A DNA stretch of 64,000 bases from Coprinellus micaceus (taxonomy: Eukaryota; Basidiomycota; Agaricomycetes; Agaricales; Psathyrellaceae), in contig OX596338.1 in NCBI GenBank assembly GCA_951394405.1, forward strand, positions 3,782,001 to 3,846,000, read 5' to 3'. This document shows, one piece after another, positions 9,288 through 18,589 of this stretch. The notes below the pieces were generated by a model. The model was not told where the DNA came from. It was given only the letters and a program-made list of their open reading frames with translations, and made no database searches. A program made the position numbers and the translations under genes. Positions within the stretch are counted from its first letter, which is position 1. Every line of letters starts with the position of its first letter.

Positions 9288-10286
9288 ATGAACAGACGCC
9301 TCTCCATTGATCCCCTCCAATCCCAAGGTAGCTCAGGCTCTAGGGTATTCCCCAAGAGCGGCAAGCAACATTGGGCTGGAGCAGGAGGGCAGTCATTGGC
9401 CCAGCTACCACAAGCTGAGCCCATGACTGCTCCAGGGACACCCTATACTACCTACCACAAATATGTTTGCAACACACAATTTCCGTCCCATTCTCCCTCT
9501 TTCGTCCCATACGCCAACCCACGTCTGCTCTCTCCTGTCCCGCGCAGGGCTTTCAGCGCAGCACCACCGCCAGCCCTCTCGCAAAGGGCATTGAACGATA
9601 TGATCTGGGCGAAAGCTCTGCTCCCGCCCAACTTTCCACATCGGCACGACGATTCGGTTCATGCGGAACTCTTCCACCTCTTGATAGCCCGCCACAGCAG
9701 CTCTCTTCCGTCATCGATACTCCAGGACCCGCTCCAAATGCTCCAAATGCTGCGCCAGCGCTCCCTGTTACTGCACTTCGCGGACGTGGTGGAGATGCCA
9801 ACGATGTTCTCATACGCCCACGTTGCCCACCACAACTCTATACCTAACGCGCGGAATACTCGCAGCCGAAAAGGTGCCCCACTCGTCTTCGTAACGCGAT
9901 TCGGTGTGTCTGCTCCCAACCAAACCCACCTTGGTCGTGGGCTGGGTATATCGGACGGTCTTGCCAGCATTGTCCGAGCGTATCGCGTTCATCGGGGATG
10001 GGGTCTTCGCGGTGTCGACCTTGATGCAGGTTCACCACCCCCACCAACGACGGGCTGGCCCCACGGACATTGCGCTGAGACGCAAGCCATCCCACCAGTC
10101 GTGGAACGGTGTGAGGACCTCGGGCTAGAGAATGTCGTTATCTACTCCCTTTCGGTGCACAAGTCGGGGGCTGGATCAACTGCGATGTGTAGTAACTGTC
10201 GTGCTTATATCTTTACCCGCTTATTGAAGAAGCACCCGTCATGGAAAGTAGTTGATGTACATTCCAGTACTACCTTGTGTATCTAA
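9288..10286 (+). CDS. Deaminase-fold protein C (YwqJ-like zinc deaminase)
   Basis: 332 aa, third member of the array. The ATG at 9288 (GAGAATGAAC) matches A and B; the open frame reaching back to 9216 is leader with a probable intron (GGTAAAAC near 9201 to CACAACAG). CAE at 262-264 and CSNC at 301-304 are intact. It differs from A and B in having T after CAE (CAETQ rather than CAEMQ), an ER for EW change in the following helix, and an altered C-terminus (VHSSTTLCI). No TATAAA is present, only CGTATACACA, so its promoter may be weaker. The upstream block TTACCATATCAGG...CCCCAACCAC matches that of gene B. Confidence 0.62.
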   Translation: MNRRLSIDPLQSQGSSGSRVFPKSGKQHWAGAGGQSLAQLPQAEPMTAPGTPYTTYHKYVCNTQFPSHSPSFVPYANPRLLSPVPRRAFSAAPPPALSQRALNDMIWAKALLPPNFPHRHDDSVHAELFHLLIARHSSSLPSSILQDPLQMLQMLRQRSLLLHFADVVEMPTMFSYAHVAHHNSIPNARNTRSRKGAPLVFVTRFGVSAPNQTHLGRGLGISDGLASIVRAYRVHRGWGLRGVDLDAGSPPPPTTGWPHGHCAETQAIPPVVERCEDLGLENVVIYSLSVHKSGAGSTAMCSNCRAYIFTRLLKKHPSWKVVDVHSSTTLCI

Positions 10287-11415
10287 CTCGGTTGAACCCC
10301 ATACAGTACAAGTTTCGAACGGTGCCGTGTATTGATGAAGAGTCTACTTGTATATGGTCAAGTATTGGAAGGGAAGTGTAGTAATCAATGCGAGAGCTTG
10401 GCTGAGTCCCGACCTACCCTGTGTGGGGGAGGACGGAAATTAGGCGCCCGTGAAATGGCCGAATTCGGCCATCCGGCGTGATGGTCACCAGCCGCAGACT
10501 GGATAACCCTTGCAAACCGACACCCACCTACGATGCAGGCATATCAAGAGGGGACATTTCACCACATTAACGACCGATTTGTTTGCGTGTTCCTGCCCGC
10601 CCACAGCAGCTCCCTAGGGTCCCCTGTCGCTCAGAATCACTCTTTCCACCCGGACCATTGGCCAAAACTCACACGTCTCTTTATTCCACCACCCTACGAT
10701 GACATGTTTACCCTGACACGCCATGACCAATACTACCCCCATCATTGAAATTGGGGAGTGTAACAAGGGTCGCATCTTGTGCTATTGGGCGCTTCAAGGA
10801 TCTGGTCACGCTCTGGTAAGTACAGAATGCGACTGTCCACGCGTACCTTTGCCTTTCTGACTGAGAGTATGGACGGGCTCACCCTGGATGGTCTCATCCC
10901 TCATACCGGGACCCTCCAAAATCGGGGCAGGCGTCCGCGGCCTGTTGTAGGGGCCCCCAAATCCATGATCACCAACTTGAATCTACATGATGCGAGTGAT
11001 TTTGAAAGGCCGATTGTGTGCGTCGATGAGGCCAGAAGCTCGCACTTGGCCGAGTATCCCCTGCGTTGGGTATAGTTCGAAGGACCCTACGGTTACTGCA
11101 CTGCCGATGTTTACCTCACCGACGGGTCCTTCCGGAGTCAGCGCTCTCCATGAGCGCTAGATGAAGAATGGCGCCCGTTTGCCATTTTGGACACACAAAC
11201 ATCCACAAATAAGGAGCCCTATAAGAGCAGGGTAAGTTCATTAATATTCTACAGTTCGCCTGGTGCAAACTCCCGACAGACAAGTACGTGCTGAGATGAC
11301 CCTCTAGGCTCTAGCTAGTCGAATCTAACGCTGTCGTCCACAGGGAAATATTATACGGCTGGTCCGTCACTGCCATTGTACTCTTCCCCCAACCCTCTCT
11401 GCACTCTAGGAAATC
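10287..11415 (+). other. Gap: 3' element of deaminase C and duplicated promoter region
   Basis: 10428-10490 is the third copy of the deaminase 3' element, here not followed by any repeat-gene remnant. From about 10,750 to 11,415 the sequence is paralogous to 13,110-13,970, sharing GGGGAGTGTAACAAGGGTCG, GGCTCACCCTGGA and CGGGGCAGG. It is the 5' flank of the secreted-protein gene. TATAAGAG at 11220-11227 is a likely TATA box and 11284-11343 a leader intron. TTGGGCGCTTCA occurs at 10785. Open frames at 10,533 and 10,779 are not conserved in the paralogous copy and are not called. Confidence 0.55.
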
Positions 11416-12561
11416 ATGCGTTCTGCGTCTGCTCTTACCCTCCTCACCTGCCTCGCGTACGGGTCCACTGTTATACAGGCCCTCCCAGTCAACTTGGTAC
11501 GCACCGTATTCAAAACACGTTTTCGTCTGACCTGTGGACCTGACATGATTTACCTACAGCTCTCCGAAGACGCCGCTCTTGTTGAACGCGATGTCGACGC
11601 CAATGATATGGTGGAGGCCCGTGCTCCTTTCAACTTCGATGACCTCGAGATCCGTGCTAAAAAGTCTCGGGCTCGTAAGTCCACCGCGTCCAAGCGCAAG
11701 CCCAACAGCCGCAAGCCTAACCGGCCTGCTAACAAGCCCAAGCCCAAGCTCTCCGTGAGCAAGTTTGTCATTGGGGCGAACGCAGCAGCGGGCGCCGTCG
11801 CGGCTGTTGGTCTTGCCGCCGGTACAATCACGCAAGCCCTCCCAGTTGCAAACGTCAACTCTCCACCCGTCGCTACTCACCAAGCACCTGTCGTCGACTC
11901 TACCGAGCTGGTTGGTGAGGAGTTCGTTGCTCGTATGGGTTTCGACTTCGAAGATGAAGCTCTCTTGGAGAGAATTGTCGCACCGTCCACAGGTGGGACT
12001 GCCTCGGCATCGAGTGCCACACCATCCTCCTCGACGACAGCCACTACTTCAGTCATTGCGTCGAGTGTCAGCTCCTCGAAGGCGACCGCCACATCGGTAG
12101 TTTCACCGAGTATCAAGGCTCCTGCAACGAAAGCCGCCCCCTCGAAGCCCACAGCTACCGAGGGCAAGAAGACCCGGGGAAAATACGCCGTTGACCGCCG
12201 CCCGAAGGGTGTTCGTCACCATGGGCGTCATCGTCCCCACAACAGGCATCCTAGCCACAGGGACCACCGGGGACGCAGAGGTGGCGTTGGAAGGCACCAC
12301 CGGGGCAGTGATCATGACGGTCAGCGAACCAGGTACCCCACGTCTGGGCACCGTGGTGGAGAGAGGTCCCGGTCTCGAGGTGGAAGGAATAGGGGGAATG
12401 GTAAGGGACACGAGGGGGAAAGCGGTCGTCTAAGGAAGACCAACACTGTGAAGCCATCGGCTGTGAGCACTACTACCAGTGCCAGTGCGACTCCCTCTGC
12501 TAGCGCGACAACTACAAGTGCATCGCAAGCAGCTCAGAGTTCACTTGCTCCTCGTCCTTGA
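11416..12561 (+). CDS. Small secreted basic Ser/Thr-rich protein
   Basis: Exon 1 11416-11496, 63-nt intron (GTACGC...CTACAG), exon 2 11560-12561; 360 aa. The signal peptide is clear (MRSASALTLLTCLAYGSTVIQA, then LPVNL). The mature part opens with LSEDAALVERDV..NDMVEARAPF, then a Lys/Arg/Ser tract, a hydrophobic Ala/Gly/Val stretch near 95-120, a Ser/Thr/Ala-rich linker, and an Arg/Gly/His-rich region near 250-315 (HHGRHRPHNRH). The tail is again Ser/Thr/Ala-rich. I know no domain here; it is a low-complexity secreted or wall-associated candidate. Exon 1, the intron position and the first 25 mature residues are shared with the gene at 13970, so the two are duplicates at the 5' end. Confidence 0.6.
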   Translation: MRSASALTLLTCLAYGSTVIQALPVNLVRTVFKTRFRLTCGPDMIYLQLSEDAALVERDVDANDMVEARAPFNFDDLEIRAKKSRARKSTASKRKPNSRKPNRPANKPKPKLSVSKFVIGANAAAGAVAAVGLAAGTITQALPVANVNSPPVATHQAPVVDSTELVGEEFVARMGFDFEDEALLERIVAPSTGGTASASSATPSSSTTATTSVIASSVSSSKATATSVVSPSIKAPATKAAPSKPTATEGKKTRGKYAVDRRPKGVRHHGRHRPHNRHPSHRDHRGRRGGVGRHHRGSDHDGQRTRYPTSGHRGGERSRSRGGRNRGNGKGHEGESGRLRKTNTVKPSAVSTTTSASATPSASATTTSASQAAQSSLAPRP

Positions 12562-13969
12562 GCGACGCCTCTCTTGCCCTCCTTCCTATACCGTAGCTGT
12601 TAGTGACCCAGTCACCCTGGAAGAATGAAATCATCATGCTGGATATGCTATTCACATTTGTGCGGGCATTGAAGATAGTAGCTAGTCGCCATAATCGCCG
12701 TGTCTATGTTGCCGAAGAAGTGGTGGGCATTTGAAAGTATGAGGTGGTCATAGTTGGTGAGGAAGGAGCGTGACGAAAGTGCAACGCAAGTCCCCACGTG
12801 TCATCCAAGCGGGGATCGAATTTTGGGCGCCTAGTCTCGATCAAGCCTGCGATCGTGAACTGGGCCAACTTGAACGCCCCACCACATGTCATGGAGGTAC
12901 ATCCCCACTCATAGTGGAGGATCACAGACGGCGTCGGACACTGGCCATTTGGACTCGCTTTCTAGCCGTAGCGTTTCCAGTCTCCCGGTGATTTCCGGGC
13001 TGTATATCGCCACCTTCGCTCTTCATCTTCGCTTATCTTACGAAGGTGTGTCCCCCATATCTATCCGTATGTCCACAAATGTCTAACCAACCCCTGATAG
13101 TTAACATTTATTTCAAAATGGGGTGTAACGAGGGTCGCATCTGCCAATGGTGCTTCAGCCGAGCCGTTCAGGCATCAGATTCTGGAAAGTACGGAATTCA
13201 ATTCTTCAAGCATTCGTTATGCTCTCGATGCCCTCGGTTACCGGGAAGCGGGAAAGGCTCACCCTGGACGAGTCGATTTCGGTCTCGTCTGTCATGCTGA
13301 CACCGCCCGAACTTGAAGTCGGGGCAGGTGTCCGTGGCCTGTCGTAGCGGGTCGCTCTCTGAACCCAACCTGCTCTTATCATTCTACCCGTCCTTGGAAA
13401 CCTACCCACACACATGCACACACGCAAACTGCTTGATGCAAGTGATCTTGACCTCTTCGGAAGGTCGATTATGTCACGTCCGTGCGCAGGTCCAAGCGCG
13501 TTCCTCAGGCTATTCAGACTACACACATGGCCTCTCACCCCTTCTCCCGTTTCCGAATTAACGCCTATCCTTGCTGTCCTCGGGTGTTCTTTAGTCCCTG
13601 GGCCTTGCCCGCAACAATTTAACCGATGAACCCCTGCCCATAGTACTGTTTGAAGAGCCTCAATTCAATGCATCACCGGTTTTGACGTATTGCCAACATG
13701 TCCTTCTAGAACCAAGCTGTCAATCAACACCGACTGAAGCCCCGTTTACGACCTGGACACACAAGCGTCCATAATACGCGGCCCTATAAAAGCAAGGCGA
13801 TTGCATCACTATTCTACAGTTCTCCTGGTGCAAACTCCAGACACAAGTGAGTACTGAGACGCGGATCTAAATCCTCGACGCTAACTCCTTATGCAGTAAA
13901 ATCCTACACGGCTGGTCCGTCGCTGACATTGTACTCCTCCTCCCAATCCATTCTACGCTCCAAGAAACC
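12562..13969 (+). other. Gap: second copy of the secreted-gene promoter
   Basis: No gene recognised from 12,562 to 13,100; TTGGGCGCCTAG at 12823 is a motif variant. 13,110-13,970 repeats 10,750-11,415 with point differences. TATAAAAG lies at 13785-13792 (TATAAGAG in copy 1), followed by the shared ATTCTACAGTTC.CCTGGTGC block and a leader intron at 13847-13896 (GTGAGT...ATGCAG). Confidence 0.55.
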
Positions 13970-14420
13970 ATGCGTTGTGCACCTGCTCTCATTCTCCTCA
14001 CCTGCCTCATCTACGGATCCACCGCTATCCATGCACTCCCAGTCACTTTGGTACGTATGGCCAACGCTTCAGTAGTTGACGTACTAGGCTTACATTACTT
14101 ACCAATAGGCCTCTGAAATTGCTGCTCTCATTGAACGCGATGTCGGTTCCAACGATATGATGAAGGCCCAAGCCCCCTTTGGCCTCGAGGGCGGGCCTCG
14201 CTCGCCAATGAAGCGCAAGACAAAGCTATCCATCCCAGGTGCCCTCCTCGGCTCTCCAACATCTACAGCCTATCAACTGCCTGCAGACTCTACTAAGCCG
14301 GTTGTCGAGGAGGTCGCTCCCCGTCAAGGTTATTTTCCAGCGTACGACAATAGTCCCTATCCTAAACCACTGCCGACTAGTTTCCTTCAAGCAGCATTCG
14401 ATCAGTTAACTCGCGGGTAG
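13970..14420 (+). CDS. Chimeric secreted protein: secreted-gene 5' end fused to an F-box protein C-terminus
   Basis: Exon 1 13970-14050, intron 14051-14108 (58 nt), exon 2 14109-14420; 130 aa. Residues 1-27 are a signal peptide like that of the 11416 gene (MRCAPALILLTCLIYGSTAI). Residues 28-50 continue the homology (SEIAALIERDV, NDMMKAQAPF). At about 14,195 it switches. The rest (PMKRKTKLSIPGALL, PADSTKP, SFLQAAFDQLTRG) matches the last 80 residues of the F-box protein encoded at 23581-25705. The phase is kept and the stop is at the same place as in that protein. The frame is open, so a new secreted peptide may be made; expression is unknown. Confidence 0.65.
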
Positions 14421-14870
14421 GCTAAGGTCTTTAACGTTGCGAGCACGCGGAGTTGCGGGAGACACTGGATCGAGATGTCAAGGGGTGAAAGGCGAGGAGG
14501 CATCTGTCCCAATTCAACGATCTGAAAGGAGCTCGAGGGATATGGATACTAGAGTACCCGCTACTTGTAGTAGTCAGGACTTGGAGTTTTCGCATGAAAC
14601 TTAATATTCGATTTTGACAATCTGTATGTGCAAAAAGCTCCCTGTGCTCGATTTACGTAGGAGTGGAATGGGGACCATCAGTTCCTCCTCATGTCCCTGG
14701 CACCTCGGCCTCCCGCCCCATACGTTAAGGCTCATCCAAGGCAGCTTGGACCCGCCTATAGCCCCTTGGGTCACCCAGCTATCCAATTACACTGGTGGTC
14801 GATATCGTAGCTCCCATTCCCAATTTACTGGGCCAGCAGAACCGACCTCAGGTAACCTGGAATAGTATTT
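14421..14870 (+). repeat. F-box gene 3' flank, inverted relative to its gene body
   Basis: On the + strand this stretch matches the reverse complement of 23,140-23,580, the downstream flank of the intact F-box gene. Shared pieces include CGCATGAAAC, CGATTTTGAC, ATTTACGTAGGAG, and the paired CCCAATTTACTGGGCCA. It directly follows the chimeric gene, so C-terminus and flank travelled together. Confidence 0.65.
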
Positions 14871-14929
14871 TGGGAAATCGGATGTCCCATTTCTCATGGA
14901 TTCATTACTCGATCTCATCATCCTCAGTG

Positions 14930-16733
14930 CTGTCCCTCACCTGCACCTGTTGGTCCACTCATGAGAAATGCGGTTGAAACAGGACTCAATTGGTCGCTCA
15001 CCTTCGAGAAGGCGACGACATACGGATCTTCTGTGGTGTCCAACCAATCTGGTCCTGGCGACCAGTGGAAGGGGATCAATATCTCGTCTTCCCGTATCTC
15101 AGTTATGCTGAATCCAAGTCTTGACCGAGCGTCAGTCTTGGACCATGACTTCCCAGCATTCCTTATGTAGTCGGAGGGTCTCGACGTTCGGGGGAAGAGG
15201 TGGATAAGGGAGGGGCACAATAATTCTGGAACTTGCGGGCTGACTTTGACCGTCAGCTCCTTGACCTGGTCCCATGTCTGGGCGAAGCCGTCAGGTTGCG
15301 TGCTCGCAGTGATAAGGGGAGTAATGGAGCCGGCGATGGTGGCGGGAAGAGTGAGAACGAAGCGTCTGAACGAACGAGGGTATGTTGGCTGGGTGGATCA
15401 GGCGCAATACACCAACGCGTGTGACAGACAGAGAAAGTGTATGTAAGGGTGGGAAGGGGTCCAGATCGCTGCGGGGAGCAAGAAGGATGTCAATCATCCT
15501 GCAGTAAGACAGTGAGGGTCTCGAGCGAGGGTGCGGTGACATGCGAAAGGAGATACTCTAGCTGTAGTGACCAGCGTGAGTCAAGGCTACAGCGCTTTAA
15601 CCCTGCCGCTGTGACAATTCGGCCGTGGAAGTAATCCCCTTGGTCGAACAAGCCAAAAACTGGGCCCCAGAACGACAAGGTCTCCAGAAGTAGCAGAGCA
15701 AATATCGCTTCCAGTAACCCAAGCTGGCAATGGGTCCGCTGCCCTGTGTTTCTATCCGTAGGTGGCCTAGCGAAGAGAGAGGCGGACAATTTTTGGGAAT
15801 GCGCTCTGGCTCCAGGCAGGCGTACTTCAAGGAGGGTGCCCCAAATAGTGTGTTGCAGCCCCACTTGGAAACGGGGATATCACCCCTTCTCAGATCCAAG
15901 TATTCTGGATTAGCGTACACAGTGATGCGCTCGAGAATGGGGAGGGACGTGTGCTGCAGCTCCTGGAGAAACGGTCGATGGGTGTCTTATCGTCGGTTTG
16001 AGTGTCGAGAGTGCGACAGCGGCGGAGATGGGGCGTGATCGCTTCAAGCAGGTGGATTTGTGTTGCGTGGATTCCCCCAGACCCTAAAAAGCTTATCCAG
16101 ATTTCCAAAGGTTGTCCTTGCGATCTGTCCATGTAGGCTTGGAGCCGATCCGAGGGCACACGAGACGCTGCCGGGCCGTCGTACATGAAGAGCTTCCATA
16201 GAAAGGGAGTGGAAATGGCGCGGTGCCTCCAGCGATGGCACACATGTGTCAAGACAATCTCCGCGATCGTGTTGTCGACCACGCCAGTCGCCCTGCCCAT
16301 TCTCTGAAGATCCTCGGATATTGAAGTCAAGATATCGTCTGGGAGAACGTTGATGCCTGGATAGGAGAAGTTGTGGATTCGCCCGTAGTGTAGTCTCCCG
16401 TAGTCAGACTGACGAGATGCTGGTGTCGGTTTTTCCTTACACTATGTTCCAGGGGACACGCATACCCGTAGTGGTAGCTTGTCTCGGCAATCTTGTCCTC
16501 CACCAATTTGAGTTCCTGAAGATCTTGCCTCCTCTGTTGTAGGTCAAGCTGTTCGCTTTCCAGAGCCCCAGGATATGCTCTCGTTCGTCCTTGGTCAACT
16601 TGGACGGATCTAGGGTCAAAGTGAGGAATATAGTTTGTCTGGATTCACTTGACTTACCATCAGGGGCATCCAGAAGGCCTTTAGGGTCCGTACTCGATTC
16701 ACGTTACGTTGGACGAGAGCAAAGGGCATCTGT
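14930..16733 (-). pseudogene. F-box/LRR pseudogene lacking its C-terminus
   Basis: The minus strand retains, from high to low coordinates, KLTKDEREHIL and a coiled-coil-like QQRRQDLQELKLVEDKIAE (16,600-16,470), an F-box region ending DILTSISEDLQRMGR (about 16,320), GVVDNTIAEIVLTHVCHRW, then DGPAASRVPSDRLQAYMDRS. Broken LRR pieces follow, and finally EILIPFHWSPGPDWLDTTED (about 15,080). These align in order with the F-box protein at 23581-25705. Stops and frameshifts break it in several places. The last about 100 residues are absent here and appear in opposite orientation in the chimeric gene. A splice acceptor (CCCTAG) before ATCCGTCC matches the acceptor of the intact gene. Confidence 0.75.
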
Positions 16734-16818
16734 GAGTCAGCCTTCAGGCCCAGCGCTTACGATGTCACTGTTTGTTTCCAAGGACGACGACCGCTCGTCA
16801 CCAAACACGCGGCACCAA

Positions 16819-16829
16819 TTAGGCGCTCG
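16819..16829 (+). promoter_or_regulatory. GGCGCT motif variant upstream of rpa34
   Basis: TTAGGCGCTCG, 35-45 nt before the rpa34 ATG, a one-base variant of the recurrent motif and between divergent genes. Confidence 0.3.
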
Positions 16830-16863
16830 TCATTTTGCACTGCTCCGCTTACCCCCTACCGAA

Positions 16864-17715
16864 ATGTCCGACTCTGAATCTGCGGCATCCTCCTCACGGT
16901 CACCATCTCCGCCGCCTAAGCACACCAAGAAGTCTAAATCGAAGGCCAGTCATGGCAAGAATGAGGGAACTGACCCAACATGGGAGTTTCAACCACCACC
17001 AGGGCGGTTTCTACTCGAAGACTCGTATGATGCTGGGGAGTTTGACTGGGACAATGTGAACAACAACGAGGATTTGGAGTTGGTTGTCATTAGGGTACCC
17101 AATGGTGTACGTTTGCTCTTTACTAGCACCAGGTGCGTACTTACAATCTTCCAGGTCAAGGCCAAGTATCTCGAGGGCGTGACCATCGCCACCACCTCGT
17201 CGTCCCAGAGCGCAAAGGTCGGCAGCGTAAAACGCAAACATGCGACGTTCGACGTGTGGTCAGTTGGCGCAGAGACCCCCGACGACTGCCCCGTCACCGG
17301 CGAGGAGATTCGCGCTCTCTCGTGTCTCCTGCCCCGCAAAAAGAAGCAAAGGAAACTCTACCCCGCACCCAGAACCATCGCTCGCCACCTCGTGCTTGCT
17401 GCCCAGGCCGTTGAACCCTCGGCTCCCAACCCGGAATCGGTACCACCAAAAAATGAAAAGAGCGGGAAGTACGTGAACCCGCCCCGCCAGTGCTACGCGG
17501 ACGACCGCTTAACGCATAGTTTTGCGCCGATTGGGTCGTATACGACCATTGTGAGGGAGGAGAAGGAGCGTGGGATGGACGTGGATGAGGCGCAACAAAA
17601 GAAGCAGCATGTGGAGGAGGAGGAAGTCCCGTCGAAAAAGTTGAAGAGCAAGAAGCGGAAAGGCGCGGAGGATGCACCGGCACCCAAGAAGAAAAAGTCC
17701 AAGGTCTCTACTTGA
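16864..17715 (+). CDS. RPA34: RNA polymerase I subunit Rpa34 (A34.5-like)
   Basis: Exons 16864-17106 and 17155-17715, 48-nt intron (GTACGT...TTCCAG); 267 aa. The ATG at 16864 starts MSDSESAASSSRSPSPPP; the frame upstream to 16591 runs into the divergent F-box pseudogene and is not used. Order: Ser/Lys-rich head, WEFQPPPGRFL (the FxPPxGF entry of the A34.5 domain), ELVVIRVPNG-VKAKYLEGVTI across the splice, then a beta-rich central domain (HATFDVWSV, RALSCLLPRKKKQRKLYP). The tail is Lys-rich (PSKKLKSKKRKG, PKKKKSKVST), as in the family. Rpa34 pairs with Rpa49 on Pol I in the nucleolus and helps rRNA transcription. The length suits fungal members. Confidence 0.72.
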   Translation: MSDSESAASSSRSPSPPPKHTKKSKSKASHGKNEGTDPTWEFQPPPGRFLLEDSYDAGEFDWDNVNNNEDLELVVIRVPNGVRLLFTSTRCVLTIFQVKAKYLEGVTIATTSSSQSAKVGSVKRKHATFDVWSVGAETPDDCPVTGEEIRALSCLLPRKKKQRKLYPAPRTIARHLVLAAQAVEPSAPNPESVPPKNEKSGKYVNPPRQCYADDRLTHSFAPIGSYTTIVREEKERGMDVDEAQQKKQHVEEEEVPSKKLKSKKRKGAEDAPAPKKKKSKVST

Positions 17716-18589
17716 CCCTCTACTCGAGTGTACCACGTCTCGTCGCTCCATACGCAGAGAATTATGCTGATATTGGTGTGCACTTCAGAAAGTTTTAGCG
17801 CCGGTTGGTCGCCTGGATCGAGGACGCGAGTCCATTGACATGGACCTCGAAGTTCTCCAGCTCCTATTGAACGCCTGGATCGTGGAGAACCATGTGGCCA
17901 TCTACTTACACTGCGCACGTTTCAAAAATTTGAAGACCTGAAACTCGAGGCTCCGAAAGTTAACAGGGAACCTTATGTGCGGTAAGCAAGCAGGGGTCGA
18001 AAAGCTGATCGGCAGGAGGAGGAAGGGTGGTGAGGACACCGACACCCCACAAGGAAAAGTCCAAGGTCTTTGCTTGACTCTCTCGAGCATCCATGCTATT
18101 TTTCTCTCCGAGACACCTACGCCGATATGCATCTCAATGCCCTAGCAACCTGGTTACCGAGACCTATTATAATAGAGGTCGAGCGATGTTCCAACCTTTC
18201 AAACGCAGTGGACACCCTCGACGGGAAACCTCGGAAACGGTTCCCAAATGTTTGAACTTGTGCGAATAGCCATAAGGCCTGAAACCAAGGGTCCTGAGGT
18301 GTGGCAATGGACCTTGAATGGAGCCGTACGAGCGGTAATTGTGATGGGTGCCATCACCGCAAACATTCATGAATGGAACGAACGAATGGCCCTTGCTTCC
18401 GTGCCATGTTCTCCCTTCCCAACCTCAGCAAGATACGCCTCAGCCCCGCTGCATCGCCGACGACTGTACAACGGCGATAGATACTATACCGTGTGTGCAA
18501 TAACGGGGTTGCCCGGCTCAATTCTGATCACAGTAAATGAAACGGTTCTCGGTGAATCATGATGACGATCCTCTCTCAATGCCTCCACC
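17716..18589 (+). other. Gap with a duplicated fragment of the rpa34 3' end
   Basis: Near 18,020-18,090 the sequence AGTCCAAGGTCTTTGCTTGA and the preceding GGAGGAAGGGTGGTGAGGAC repeat the last coding bases and stop of rpa34 (17,650-17,725: AGTCCAAGGTCTCTACTTGA). It is a short tandem remnant about 350 nt downstream, out of frame. The rest holds no gene I recognise. Confidence 0.5.

Larger units (their letters stand above)
3980..10490 (+). repeat. Tandem duplication array: [3' end of repeat gene + deaminase] x3
   Basis: The order (third repeat of the 2253 gene, deaminase promoter, deaminase, 3' element) occurs at about 4.0-6.1, 6.2-8.3 and 8.4-10.5 kb. Each deaminase is followed by the same segment with GGACGGAAATTAGGCGCCC (near 6075, 8316 and 10432) and then a GGCC-rich piece with a TGGTCACCAGC-like or TGATTGCCAGC stretch. 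Deaminases are kept open while the copied neighbour gene is decayed, so selection has favoured the deaminases. Confidence 0.75.

Noticed and set aside
16591..16863. 91-codon N-terminal extension of rpa34
   Set aside because: It overlaps the divergent F-box pseudogene 5' part, and the protein-like part begins at MSDSES; A34.5 proteins have no such extension.
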